Positions 35,101 through 45,783 of a stretch of DNA of 64,000 nucleotides are shown here, piece after piece; the stretch's first letter is position 1; each line of letters begins with the position of its first letter. Source of the DNA: Pyrenopolyporus hunteri (Eukaryota > Ascomycota > Sordariomycetes > Xylariales > Hypoxylaceae); assembly GCA_902806595.1 (NCBI GenBank), contig CADCXC010000005.1:2852001-2916000 (forward strand), in the 5' to 3' direction. The position numbers were made by a program, and so were the translations under genes. The notes beneath the pieces are model-generated. The model worked only from the letters and a program-made list of their open reading frames with translations, made no database searches and was not told the origin of the DNA.

Positions 35101-37838
35101 TTTCGTCCGACCTAGATCGTATGGTGCTCGTGCGCGACGTGGTACCGATCCTTGACAAGGTCATCTTCTACACATTTAGCATGGACGATATAAATTCAAA
35201 AACGTTCCTAATGTCAGCTCTAGAACCAGCAGCCAAATACGTCCTAGATAGCTTCCTCTCACCATCGGCTGGGAGCCTCCGTATTCAGCCGCTTCTTGTG
35301 ACGCTAATAGCCGCAACTCAACCATTCGGTTCTACCGTGTATACCAACAGGACGGAGGCTTTTTGTGCCCAGACAAAGGCGGTGCTCGGGCTCGCGAGGA
35401 GCCTAGTGAGAGTGGCAAATTACTTTGACCGGTCATCAACTACAGTCGAGCACCAGCTGTTCAAGGCAACGCCGTTCGTTGCCCGCATTTGCGCTTGTCA
35501 GGATATCTTCAGAGGACCAGCCATCGAGCTTTTAGAAGCATTGGTGGTCAGCGCTGGCAAGAGTACTGGAGAACCACCCTCTCTACTCGGATATCTTGGT
35601 CCGCAGACGTCCCGTTCATTCCTTCAACTCTTATCAACGTTGGACAGACCTTTTGACCAAGCCCGGGAAGTTAACACAATCTGGAGATTCTTTTCTACCA
35701 TTGTCAGAAATAGACAGCAATGGATGGCGAACTGTCTCCTCACGGGGAAAACGCCGCGTGACGCTAAGAATAGTAGCAGCAAGGCAACAGAAACTTCTCC
35801 AAATTCCGTACTCGCTTCTGCCCTTGAACGACTCGCGTCTATATCCAAGATTGAGGAGTCGGAGGCGCTCTCGATCCTAGATTTTATCACGTCGGCCCAG
35901 AACTTCTGGCCATGGACAATTTTCACATTGCAAAAGAACACCAGTTTCCTGACCGAGCTCCGAAGCTTCGTCCGCGGCTTAAAACCATCCTCGCTCACTT
36001 CCAAATCTAGCGAGTTGCGAGCTTGCAACGAAGCACGGATGGCCGCTTATATCGCTGAGATATTTGCCATGCAACTCTTCCACCTTCGGCAGATAGGCCA
36101 AGCGAACGCGTTCGCCAACGAGCTCACCCGCGATCTGGACTACTACCTGCGGGACGGTGTGGCGGTGTCTGGTTACAACAGGGGTCTACACGTCAATTTC
36201 GCTCGGAATTTCAGTAACCAATATCCTGGGTGTACCCTCGACAACTTTAAACGGACGCTCGTGGAGCCTCGGTCTTTAGGAGTTGGGTTTTACTATGCCC
36301 TAGGCTTCGCGGACAAGATGCTAGGATTCGACCCGGGTTGGATTGGGCCTCGAAATAATGGGTTCAGGGGCGAGATGGAAAAGGCCAATGCTAATCTATC
36401 ACTGGTCGACGCTCAAATCGTAAGACTTCCGGGTTTCAATTTTTGAATCGAGCATTAGCTAACCTGCCAATAGCGCCTCTATCACGCCTGGGAATTCCTC
36501 CTCCTTGAACTAAGCACATGCCTGCCCAGTAATGAAACCCTCAAGAAGCAGTCTCTACAGGTCGCGCAACAATGCCTGGAAGCGAATGAGGAAACCCAAA
36601 GCCACGATCAAGTTTTTGAACGCCTTGCCGAGTCGCGAGTGAATCTGGCGCTCATGCTCGTGCAAAGGGTCGTGGATAGTGCCCCGTCTCCGGGCGACAT
36701 CACTCAGCTCTTAACAGCCCTGTGGGCAACTGTTAGCAGCGTTCAAGAGCCATACGCACCCGAGAATATCTCGCTATACCGGACCCTCCTTAAGCTTTTA
36801 TACGTCACATTACGGGCTCAGGTTCGGTCTCTGGCTCGGAATGATGGCACGACCGCATCGCCTGATAAGCACGGGGTTGTTGCCTCCGCCGCCGCCGTTT
36901 CGCAGACGGTTTTAAGCATCCTCGATATCACAGTCGCTAGAGGGTTCCGGACCTTGGTATCTTTAGTCCACGACGCTCAAGCCGCCACTTCGCCGAGCGA
37001 CATCGCCCTGATCAACGCTATCCTGCAAGCCTGCCTTTGCGTCCCGGGGATGGACCAGAACCAGACACAGATCCTTAACATCTTGGCCGCCCACGACGCA
37101 GTGCAGGCTGCGGTGTCTCTGTACTCGTGGGCCGACAAGTTAGCCGACCAAGGCGACCCCGTGTACGGAGAGTTGTCGCTCCTTTTCCTATTAGAGCTGT
37201 CCACGTTACCGTTAGTAGCGGAACAATTAGCATGTGATGGTTTACTTAACCATATCACATCGGCTAACTTGGCCACTTATCTCCGCCGATCGAACGTGAA
37301 GCCTTTCGCCGACTCCGTCGGACTGCAACGTTGCTACAGCATATGGGCCAAGGGCATTGTTCCTTTACTCCTTAATATATTAACGGCATTGGGGACCACA
37401 ATCGCCCCAGAAGTCGCGTACGTGCTTAACCAGTTTCCCAATCTCATGCAGTCTAGCGTGGATCGGTTCGATCCACCCGACGACAGCCGGAGGCGGGATC
37501 GCCATGACCGCGACTATATCACGCTTTTGTCGGTGTCCGAAATACACTCGTTGGCCCTCATGACAAGAGTGCTGGGTGCCCTGCGCGCTAACAACGCAAG
37601 AGACATTCCAGCTGTCAAATGGGACTCGGCAGCCCTTCTGGAGAGCGTCGAGTTCTGGATAGATCGTCGCAAGCTCCTGAGGGAGAGGCTGGTAACGTTG
37701 AGCCAACGGGAGGCCGAGTGGAGGAGCATGCCACCCTCCGATCGGAATAAAACGAGAGAGTTCGAGAACAGGCTAGAGGAAAAAGTAGTGGAGCAGTTGG
37801 AACTTGTGCGAATTGTATTGGGCGAGGGTTTGGAATGA
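32117..37838 (+). CDS. NUP188: Nucleoporin Nup188
   Basis: Nup188 is a large alpha-solenoid scaffold nucleoporin of the inner ring of the nuclear pore. Four exons (32117-32190, 32282-33248, 33309-36419, 36474-37838; introns 91, 60 and 54 nt, all in frame) give 1838 residues, near the roughly 1850 of Sordariomycete Nup188. The N terminus (YLPPLEPCLKGDTIVL, then SWKLLASALTDPSG after intron 1), VIKEDALWLSNNARINEVAA and VVVIEFQSRPTTQLLGP match what I recall of fungal Nup188. The remainder is helical with no FG repeats, signal peptide or membrane span. AGTYGRFVVDEGRIVRVEYE (about residue 665) fits the SH3-like insertion reported for Nup188. The related Nup192 is the main alternative, disfavoured by these N-terminal motifs; a profile search would decide. 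It is the longest gene in the window and converges on TIM9. Confidence 0.85.
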
Positions 37839-38756
37839 TTTACGGCATTAGGATATAGGTAGACATTGAGGATTACCGGCGCACGTTCCCTTGCCCATTC
37901 CAGGCCTTGTAAACAGGTAGTTTTACGAGAGCATTCAGTTATCGCAGAACACCGCCGCCGACTCTGATTATGCAATCTATATTGGGGCGGAGGGGCGCGC
38001 GTTTTCAGTTATAACTTCCTCTCCTTCCGGAACCATCCGGCGCCCAGCACACTGCCTCCCATGGCGAGCACCATATAACGATTAACCGGGTAGGTGATAC
38101 CTAGGTAAATGCATCTACCGATGTCAGTGTCGGAGAGTCATCCCCGTATAAGTTAGCAGTCAGTTCGATGTCCCCGAGACGTCACGGCTTAATTCTTATC
38201 ATGATATTTTTCCCGCCTTCGTGACCGTAGCTTTCTTAAAAGCCCTATTCTAGCTTCCTATACATTAGACCCGAATAGTATAAGCAGTCGGACTGGATCT
38301 CTATCCGCACGTTCCTTGTACAGGGGAGCGTCTATTGTCCTTGAACAACAAATTTCCTAATGGCAACTTATCAAGGCGATAATAGCAACTTGCCATTGTA
38401 GATCTATGAGCTTTGTATGGAGTCGAATAGTGGCGTTCATGGTCCAGCTTTATATATGACCAAACTTTATCCCGTCCGGGACCCATTGCAGATGTCCTAT
38501 TGATACAGGCAGGGTTACTGGCAGCCCCGGATCCTGTGCCAACGGACGATGCTGCTCGTAAAAGCGCACACAATTCAAGTCGTCCGGCACACAGATATAC
38601 ACAGAGGATATGTATACACAGGGGATATGTAGGTATCTAGGCCACGGCTGGCCCTATTATCCTAACCCGCTCCCTCCCCAAGCCCCGAGAGTGCAATGTA
38701 CAGTTCGCCCCTGGATCGGGAAGGAGAATATATGGCTCTCCTCGACAACAGCTACT
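37839..38756. other. 3' intergenic region between NUP188 and TIM9
   Basis: About 0.9 kb between two convergent genes, presumably containing both 3' UTRs. No gene, tRNA or strong repeat is visible. Only one short partial palindromic run (TAGGTGATACCTAGGTAA, 38091-38108) and a direct ATATGTA repeat near 38600-38635 stand out. Confidence 0.5.
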
Positions 38757-39249
38757 CTATCGGAAGGAACCCTGTTGCTGTTGTTGGGTCATCTGGGCGT
38801 TATGCTCCTGGAAGCGTTCGCTGAGACGCTGAGATAGTGCCATGTGCTTTTGAACGCAACGCGTAACGCATCCGGACTCGCGACCAGTTAGGGACTTGGA
38901 AGTGAAGTCGTCGATACAAGACATGAAGCAGTGGTCTACTAAATTGCTGAAGAGCTGTTGGAGACCCGACGTTAGTAGATCCGAAGGACAGGTATATGTT
39001 ATCTCCGGCGCGTCGTGCGAGATGATATGAGATTGTATGAAACTGTGCGGGTAATGGTAATGGCTGGTTCTACGTACACCGAAGAAGACCTTCATCTGTT
39101 GCTTCTGCATGCGCTGCTCCAGCTCGCGTGTCTCGGCCGCCGTTAGCCTACAGATCCAGTTCGGGTCAGTTAGTTATGTGACCCTTCTTCGATCGCCTCG
39201 ATCGCTTGACATCATTCAAACATAAAAGCCAGCCTACGTACCCGTCCAT
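38757..39249 (-). CDS. TIM9: Mitochondrial import chaperone Tim9
   Basis: Small Tim proteins escort hydrophobic precursors across the mitochondrial intermembrane space; Tim9 forms a hexamer with Tim10 that feeds TIM22. Three exons on the minus strand (39242-39249, 39078-39147, 38757-38954) encode 91 residues. The first exon has only 8 coding bases (ATG GAC GG), so the gene is easy to miss. The protein starts MDGLTAAETRELEQRMQK and carries the twin CX3C motifs, DHCFMSCIDD and ESGCVTRCVQK, followed by SERFQEHNAQMTQQ, diagnostic of Tim9 within the family. Introns of 94 nt and 123 nt restore frame. There is no presequence, as usual for this intermembrane-space class. It ends in a QQQQQGSFR tail, slightly longer in glutamine than I would expect. 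It is divergent from MRT4, with 557 bp between start codons. Confidence 0.95.
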
Positions 39250-39806
39250 GTTGCCTAAGTAGATGAGAAATTGAGAGGACTAGATCGAAGTCGGCGAGGC
39301 AATGAGGGTTAAGTGTCACGAAGGGGCGGCCTTGTTGTTCAATATACCAGGTATCCTGTCGTGGGTAATGAGAGAGATGGGAAGACTCGGTACTTGTACT
39401 CGAAGAGCTTCGCAATGCAAAAGGTCAAAAGTTCAAAAGTTCACAGGTTCAAAAGTTGTCACTCGTCCTTATCGATAAAGGTGCGCTGTCGGGTCCGGGT
39501 CTTTCTCCCGATCCACTACCTAATTACCTAACGACACCCCCCCTTGATCTAAGCTTCGGCGGGGCAAATGCAGACCTTCCGCTAATCGATAAGGAATTTG
39601 CAAAGTACAGGGTCCATGTCCATGTTTTTATTTTATTCTCATTTTTCGGACTTCTTTTTTTTTTCTACCTACATACCTATACATCGGATGAAAACCCATT
39701 CTATCCATACATTGATTATATAGGTACGGTCAAATACAGCGAGCAGTACCCCTATACCTACACAATCCAAATACACCTATTCAACCAACGTCCATAACGA
39801 GCCGCG
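39250..39806. promoter_or_regulatory. Bidirectional promoter region of TIM9 and MRT4
   Basis: The 557-bp interval between two divergent starts contains a direct repeat of TTCAAAAG units (39418-39456). It also holds two copies of a CCTTATCGAT-type element in opposite orientation: CCTTATCGATAAAGG at 39467-39481 and TAATCGATAAGG at 39583-39594. T-rich and TACCTACATACC stretches lie closer to MRT4. The paired ATCGAT elements are the best candidates for shared regulatory sites, but no binding factor is known to me in fungi. Confidence 0.4.
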
Positions 39807-40680
39807 ATGCCCAAGTCGAAGCGATCCAAAGTCGTCCACTTGACACAGGTCAACAAGAAGACCCGCGAACACAAGGAACGCCTCTTCGAAAACATCCGAG
39901 AATGCATCCCCCAATATCAGCACTGCTTCGTCTTTGCCGTCGATAACATGCGCAACACATACCTCAAGGACGTGAGGCAGGAATTGGCTGATAGCCGGTA
40001 CGTCGTCGCTATACCTACGACTATACCTATGACAAAGGGAAGGGAAATGTGAAGTGGATGGCTGACAGCAGAAAATCTATGCGGAACACTACAGACTCTT
40101 CTTCGGCAAGACAAAACTCATGGCACGCGCCCTCGGCCACAGCCCCGAGGACAGCTACGCCGACAACATCTACCACCTGACCCCTTACCTGCGCGGCACC
40201 GTCGGCCTACTATTCACCAACCGCCCTCCCGATCAGCTCCTGCTCTACCTTGATACCCTGTCCCAAGACAAAGTTGACTTCGCCCGCGCCGGCGCCACCG
40301 CCCCGCGCGACTTCGTCATCCCCTACGGCACCGTCTACGCCACCGGCGGCGAGGTGCCCGCGGCGTATGACGTGCCCATCGGCCACACTCTCGAGCCCGA
40401 GCTGCGCCGCCTCGGCATGCCGGTGCGCATGGTCAAGGGCCGCGTCGTCCTCGAGGAGGGCCCCGAGGGCGCCCAACCGGGCGATGGGTACGTCGTTTGC
40501 AGGGAGGGCGACGTCCTTGACTCCCGCCAGACCCGCCTGCTCAAGCTCTTCAGCGTCTGCTTAAGCGAGTTCAAAATCAAGGTTCTCGCCTATTGGAGCG
40601 CCGCCACTACCAAGGTCACCCCCGTAGATCCAGAGGCTATGGGTGGCATCGAAGACGCCAACGACGAAGGCAGCGATTAG
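39807..40680 (+). CDS. MRT4: Ribosome assembly factor Mrt4
   Basis: Mrt4 is a nucleolar paralogue of ribosomal stalk protein P0. It occupies the P0 site on pre-60S particles and is exchanged for P0 late in assembly. Two exons (39807-39997, 40095-40680; 97-nt intron) give 258 residues. The basic N terminus MPKSKRSKVVHLTQVNKKTR is typical, followed by the L10/P0-like domain: FAVDNMRNTYLKDVRQEL, LFFGKTKLMARALGHSPED, NIYHLTPYLRGTVGLLFTN. The C-terminal domain includes LEPELRRLGMPVRMVKGRVV and LFSVCLSEFKIKVLAYWSA. It lacks the P0 stalk-binding helices and the acidic MGFGLFD-type tail, which separates it from P0. It ends in a short acidic stretch. Exon 2 is strikingly GC-rich relative to its surroundings (third-position C). 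Start is the first ATG, 557 bp from the divergent TIM9. Confidence 0.95.
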
Positions 40681-41639
40681 ATATACTTATCCTTAGTGCT
40701 AGCTGTCCCTGCATTTTCCTCCCCATATATACTCGTGTGTGCATTTACGGCGATACCATGGTTGTTGGCGTTCGGCAGAGGTAGAAAGAGAAAAAGAGGG
40801 AGGATGATAAGGGGGTCGGTCGGGTTCCTGATTCGGATTTCACTGTTTTACAACACAAAGCCTTGCCAAGTATAATAGAAAGGCAGGGAAAACTAGCCGC
40901 TCAAGATGGGCTAACGCGTTGCAGCTCTCTCGTAACTATCTTACAATTGGACACCACTTGGCGACGTAATCGAGCACAATGCTGTTACCTTGTGCTTACA
41001 GGAAAGCAACTTACAACAAGGCTCGTTGCTTTATTCAGTATCTCCTCCTTCTCCTTTTCCTTTTCCTTTTCCTTACTCCCTTCTCCCAAACAGTAGAGGC
41101 ATCCCGGTCAGTAGGCATCCTCATCGTTCCTTACCTCCGACCTTACCTACGGGAATTACTCGCCATTTATTGCTTGCGACTTAACTAGACCTTCTTGTAA
41201 ACATTCCCTACGATCATCATAGAGTACATGCGTGTCCGTGTCCGTGTCCGTGTTCGTGTGCCTGTGTGAAAGAGGGGGGGAAAACGTATTACCTCGCCAG
41301 TTCTGGTATCAATAAGGGCTGTGGTGATCCGGTAGACAAATGGGACGTTGAGCGTCAAACACGGGCGAGGTAGGGTAGAATCGGGTTCGAGCTCGGGAGA
41401 ATGCGCTAAGTTATGACGTCCTGTTCTTTTTACCTTTTGACTGGTCGCCGTCTGGTATCAAGTAACTGTCGTTCATTCGGTAGCTTTCAAAACGATCTTA
41501 CCCTTGCTTACCCTTGGTGGCGAAAGGCAGAAGGAAAAGTCGGAATGGTTGTATGGATGCAGAAGTACGGAAGACAGAAGATACCCACCAAGACAAACGA
41601 CGCTGGTCTCGATAAAGACCCATCGACTGGCTTAGTATC
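40681..41639. other. 3' intergenic region between MRT4 and U1-70K
   Basis: About 0.96 kb between convergent genes. It holds a CTTTTC pyrimidine repeat (41050-41075) and a GTGTCC hexamer repeat (41230-41270), then a G8 run. The open frames here are low-complexity. I see no gene. Confidence 0.5.
41230..41270. repeat. GTGTCC hexamer microsatellite
   Basis: About six imperfect copies of CGTGTC are followed by GTTCGTGTGCCTGTGTG. This is a simple length-variable repeat in the 3' region of MRT4. Confidence 0.85.
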
Positions 41640-43137
41640 TTAGTAGCGTCGCAACTTTCGCGGATCCTCGTAGGTGCCTTCGTAGCCCCGTTTCCGACTT
41701 TCGTCTTCTCTCGACCGGTCGTAGTCGCGGTACTCTCGTCCGCCCCGGACCGGCTCGAAGTTGGCGCCGCTTCGGCGATCGCGGTCGCCGAATCTGCCTC
41801 CGTCGCGATGTCCGCCTGATCTATCATCATATGAGCGACTGCCGTTGCGCGAGTCATACCCACCGCCTGGTCCGCCTGACCCGCCTGGTCCGCTTGGTCC
41901 GCCTGGTCCGCCTGGTCCTCCACGGTCCCGGTCACCACCAAACCCGCGGCGTCCACCCCAGTTCGGACCAGCTGGCGCATTAGGGGGCGGGTTGTAGCCG
42001 CTCTGTGGACCAAACCCACGATCACGGGCGGGGCCAAGATCCCCCCCTCCCCCAGCGCCACTACCACCACCTCGAAAGCCACGGTCGCGCCCAGAGCTAA
42101 AACCACCTCTTCCACGACCCTGAAAGCCTCCACGGAAGCCATCTCGCCCGCCGAATCCGCTTCCGAACCCAGCTCCTCGGGGTTGAGGAGGAGCTGCCTT
42201 CGAGTACCCTCTGCCTCCCAACCCACCGCCAAAACGACGAGGCTTCCAGCCCTTAACTGTTCGGCCTCTCTCGACGTCTACCTTAATTCGGCGGTCTCTG
42301 ATGCGGATGCCATCGCAACCATCCAGAGCAGCTAATCACACGTGCGCAGCAACGCGCATTTGTCAGTAAATCCTTACCAAGTATTCATACCTCATCTTGA
42401 TGAAAATAAAGGAGTGGGGGGTAGGCAAGCTTGAGGGCCAGATCTCGCACGAGAGACATGGATAAAGCAGGACCGTCGGATCCAGGAAGGGGGATATTAA
42501 TGGTTGTTTTACCTCTCATGTCTTTCTCACGTTCAAAAACGACGAAGGCATATCCGCGATGGGGCTTCTTCTTCTTGTTTGGCTTTTCATGGGCATGGGT
42601 ATCGGTAACGATACGAATCTAGGAAGACATTAGCACGAAACGCGAAACGCGAAACACAAAGGAAAATGGGGGGGTAGAGCCATACGCGTTCGACGGGCCC
42701 GAAACGCCCAAATTCCTTCTCGAGGTCATGCTCATTGGCATCGTAGCTGAGCCGGGCGACTATTAAGGTCTTAAACGGATCACCGCGGATGTTGGGATCC
42801 TCATTCGGTTTATCTACGACAAATGTAGGTCAGTATTTGCAGGGCAAGGCTGATAGAGGAAAGACGATAACGAACAATGTGCCGGGCCCTCGGTTAGTAT
42901 CTTCTCTTGTTGTGCCTTCTTCTCCAGCTTCTTCCTGTCGCGCATCTGCAGCCAGCTCTCTGTAGGATGATACCCGTCATTATCCTTGTAGGCGGCGAGG
43001 GCAGGAAGATATTCGGCGACACCGCTGATAGGGTGCGTCCTTCGCTGTTCCGGGGGGAAGTCAGGAGCAGGCACCCATCGCAGAGGCGGCCGTGGCGCAA
43101 AGAGGGCGAGGAGGTTTGGGGGAAGCTTGTCCGTCAT
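41640..43137 (-). CDS. SNP1: U1 snRNP 70 kDa protein (U1-70K)
   Basis: U1-70K binds stem-loop I of U1 snRNA and helps recognise 5' splice sites. Four exons on the minus strand (42876-43137, 42686-42813, 42513-42618, 41640-42331) give 395 residues. The N-terminal U1-70K region is clear (LLALFAPRPPLRWVPAPDFP, then EYLPALAAYKDN). The RNA recognition motif spans about residues 100-185, with RNP2 LIVARLSY and RNP1 RGYAFVVF, then AALDGCDGIRIRDRRIKVDV and RGRTVKGWKPRR. HEKPNKKKKPH forms a basic loop just before RNP1. The last 200 residues are an RGG/GGF-type tail with a GGPGGPGGPSGPGGSGGPGG run and SR/RD-rich ends, disordered and RNA-binding. Introns are 62, 67 and 181 nt, all in frame; intron 1 has a weak GTTCGT donor. 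It is divergent from the mL43 gene. Confidence 0.95.
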
Positions 43138-43727
43138 TATCGCGTCGTCGCCGTGTTAAATTAGCCGCCAGAGGTTGACGAATTTACAAGAACGACTGAA
43201 ACCGAAAGCCGGGTGTGAGATGACAGGGGCAGCGGATGACTCGACGGAAGTGAGAGAGATAGATATGGATAAAGGATTCCAGCGATGAATGAAAGGGAAA
43301 TAAGAGTTAAAAATGTTGTTTCGCGTCGTTGGGGGAAATCGAGGAAATTGTTTGAAAAGCTCCAATCAACAAGCTCCGTCAAATTTCAGCCTGCTAGGTA
43401 CCTAGGTACCTAAGTCACTAAGTACATCACGTATAGTATAGGTACCTACCTACCTAGGTATCTAGGTATATGCCAGGAGGTACCTACATGTAGGTGGTAG
43501 TATGTACCTACCTAGGTAGGTATGTACTGAGTGCACCTACCGACATAGAGGTACTCACACTGTCCATGCACGTACCTTAGTACCGTCTCTCGTCCGGCTT
43601 AGCATGGACGCTTCCTCCGGAACTTTCTTCGAAATCGCCCATATATTTTTACTTCGTCCCGTAAAATTCCACAGGTTCCACGATAAAAAGAGACGTGGTC
43701 GTCTACCCAATCCCAGAGGCGCAAATA
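43138..43727. promoter_or_regulatory. Divergent promoter region of U1-70K and mL43 with a palindromic array
   Basis: The 590-bp interval between two divergent start codons contains a dense GGTACCTA array at 43395-43560, roughly at its centre. The mL43-proximal part has TATATTTTTACTT at about 43641-43653. Whether the array acts on transcription is not shown by the sequence. Confidence 0.45.
43395..43560. repeat. GGTACCTA-type palindromic array
   Basis: Starts with CTAGGTACCTAGGTACCTAA and continues with TAGGTACCTACCTACCTAGG and ACCTACCTAGGTAGGTATG. It includes nearly perfect self-complementary runs of 16-20 bases. Confidence 0.8.
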
Positions 43728-44282
43728 ATGACGATTAGAGCATTAGAGAAGGTGTCCGTTGGCCAGGTAGGAACTACACTCCTCCCCGCAAGTAGTTATT
43801 CGCTATTTCAAAGGAATAGCTAACAAAATGTCAGAATGGCATCGGCGCCTTCATTCTCCAATGCAGGAAGATAGACGTCCACTATTGCGATTACTCCGGC
43901 AGCTCTAAAGGGATGAAGTAAGAACAAAGCCACCCAAAGCATCGTCCGACTTGGAAGAGCCTGATCCTAATCTTATACTATCGTCCAAAGTGCCTTCATC
44001 AGATCTCAACTATCCAAATTTGCCGCCTCTCATCCCCAAATCGAATTCGCCGTCTCACCGAGACCGCGAAAGCATCCCGTGCTCATTGGCCACTACATCA
44101 ACGGGAAACAGAGGTCTATATGCGTCAAGAACTTGGACTCGCTCCAAATACTGAAGAAGATTGAATTACTACGAGATGCGAGCGGCGAGAAAGTCAAGAA
44201 AGTCAACAAGCCGGTCACGAGTATCAACGAGAGTGTTAGAGGAGTGTGGAGTCCTTACCACGGCCATGGCGCGCCGGTATAG
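43728..44282 (+). CDS. MRPL51: Mitochondrial large-subunit ribosomal protein mL43
   Basis: mL43 (yeast Mrpl51) is a mitochondria-specific protein of the large mitoribosomal subunit with the L51/S25/CI-B8 fold, a thioredoxin-like domain shared with a complex I subunit. Three exons (43728-43766, 43835-43917, 43991-44282) give 137 residues. The first two exons are only 39 and 83 nt. The protein reads MTIRALEKVSVGQ, NGIGAFILQCRKIDVHYCDY and SGSSKGMN across the first splice, then AFIRSQLSKFAASHPQIEF, KHPVLIGHYINGKQRS and VRGVWSPYHGHGAPV. All junctions restore frame; the third exon follows an AAAG acceptor. No long presequence is visible, as in other fungal mL43 proteins. It is divergent from U1-70K and convergent with TPI. 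Confidence 0.92.
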
Positions 44283-44678
44283 TCAGGCATATAGAGAAAA
44301 TTTCCGAAGACACCGTCACCTTTGTACTACTAGCTACCAGGTATAGTCGGACCAAGTGTATAACACGGACTGCACAGCTGAAGCCGCATATGTTACGAGC
44401 AGAGGTCTCGAGCCCAAGGCAGCAACCAATCAACAAGTATGAACAAAATATTATGAAGCCGCTACGTACTCGACAGCCTTCGTGTTCGCCAAGGATCTTC
44501 TAATGGCTCCTTTCCTCTTATTTTCTTTTTCTTTTTTTACCTATGGGCTTTCGAATCAAGCAGCAAGCAGCAGATAGACCATTACCTAGGGTTCGTGCTC
44601 CGCGCCAATATTCTCATAGCCTATCGTCCCTCTCCCAAAATGGTTTCTAGTCTGAGCATCCGGTCTTTTCCTTCTCCC
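44283..44678. other. 3' intergenic region between mL43 and TPI
   Basis: About 0.4 kb between two convergent genes, with a T-rich stretch (TTTCTTTTTCTTTTTTTACC near 44520) and a CAGCAAGCAGCAGA repeat near 44560. No gene is visible; it presumably holds the two 3' UTRs. Confidence 0.5.
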
Positions 44679-45783
44679 TTACGACTTGCAGTTGATGATA
44701 TCCACGACTATAGGGTTGGTCAGTTCTCATCCAGTGACAACAGTAGACGGCACACGATAGATGCTGCGGCGGCAGCCGAAAATGATAATGGAATACTCAC
44801 AGGCAGGCTTAAGACTAGCACCACCGACGAGGAAACCGTCGATATCTTTTTCCTTGCTGAGATCTTTACAGTTCTTCTCGCTGACGCTACCACCGTATAG
44901 GATTCTTGTCTCGTCGGCTACCGTCTGGCTAACCTCTTTCGCCAACCAAGCGCGGATAGATGCGTGTACCTCCTGAGCCTGTTCCGTAGTGGCAACTTTG
45001 CCAGTACCGATAGCCCAGATAGGTTCATATGCAATAACAATCTTACTCCAATCCGAAATCTGGGACTTTAAAGCCGTAAGTTGGCTCGCGATCACCTCGA
45101 GGGTCTTGCCAGCCTCTCTCTGCTCGAGAGACTCGCCGCAACACCAGATAACACCGAGGCCATTCTCGGTAGCATACTTAGTCTTAGAAGCGACAACGTT
45201 GTCGCTCTCGGCAAGGATAGTGCGTCGTTCCGAATGGCCCAGAATCACCCAAGTAATGCCACTGTCCTTCAACTGAGAAACAGAGATCTCACCGGTGAAG
45301 GCGCCGTTGGGCTTGTCAAAGACATTCTGTGCGGCGACACCAATTTCCTTCCTTACATGCTCACGAACAAGGAGGAGATAGAGAGCCGGGGGAGCTATGA
45401 CAACCTCTTCAAGGAGAAGAAAGACGTAAGCCAAGTCAAGTTCTTGCTGCCAGACGAGCAGAGAAAGAGATACTGTACTGCCTCCTTCTTTTTGGAGAGG
45501 TGGAGGGCGGGAGGGTTAGACCAGGTGGGAGTGGAGGAGCTCACCAACGTTGGGATCCAGCTGAGCTTTGTTGAGGTTTTCGACAATTTCCTTGATGGAC
45601 GAGATGGTCCCGTTCCTAAATAGAAGGTGCAGATACCACATTAGCCAATATGGTCCCGTTCCGGCTTGTCGATGAGGATTATTCGTCGCCGTCTCCAAAA
45701 TATAACAGGTATAGCATGCAACGTATGTCTGAAGAGGCGCCTTACATCTTAAAATTGCCGCCGACGAAGAACTTGCGGGCCAT
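44679..45783 (-). CDS. tpi1: Triose-phosphate isomerase
   Basis: TPI interconverts dihydroxyacetone phosphate and glyceraldehyde 3-phosphate in glycolysis. Four exons on the minus strand (45746-45783, 45545-45615, 44801-45406, 44679-44707) give 247 residues. The active-site lysine is in MARKFFVGGNFKMNG (split by intron 1), the electrophilic histidine in WVILGHSERRTI, and the catalytic glutamate in AYEPIWAIGTGK followed by the mobile loop and TTEQAQEVH. The phosphate-binding YGGSVSEKN and GFLVGGASLKP are intact. The last exon has only 29 bases and supplies the closing FVDIINCKS. Introns of 130, 138 and 93 nt all keep frame. The single C-terminal exon and the short first exon make automated truncation likely. 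Length is slightly under the usual 249-250. Confidence 0.97.
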
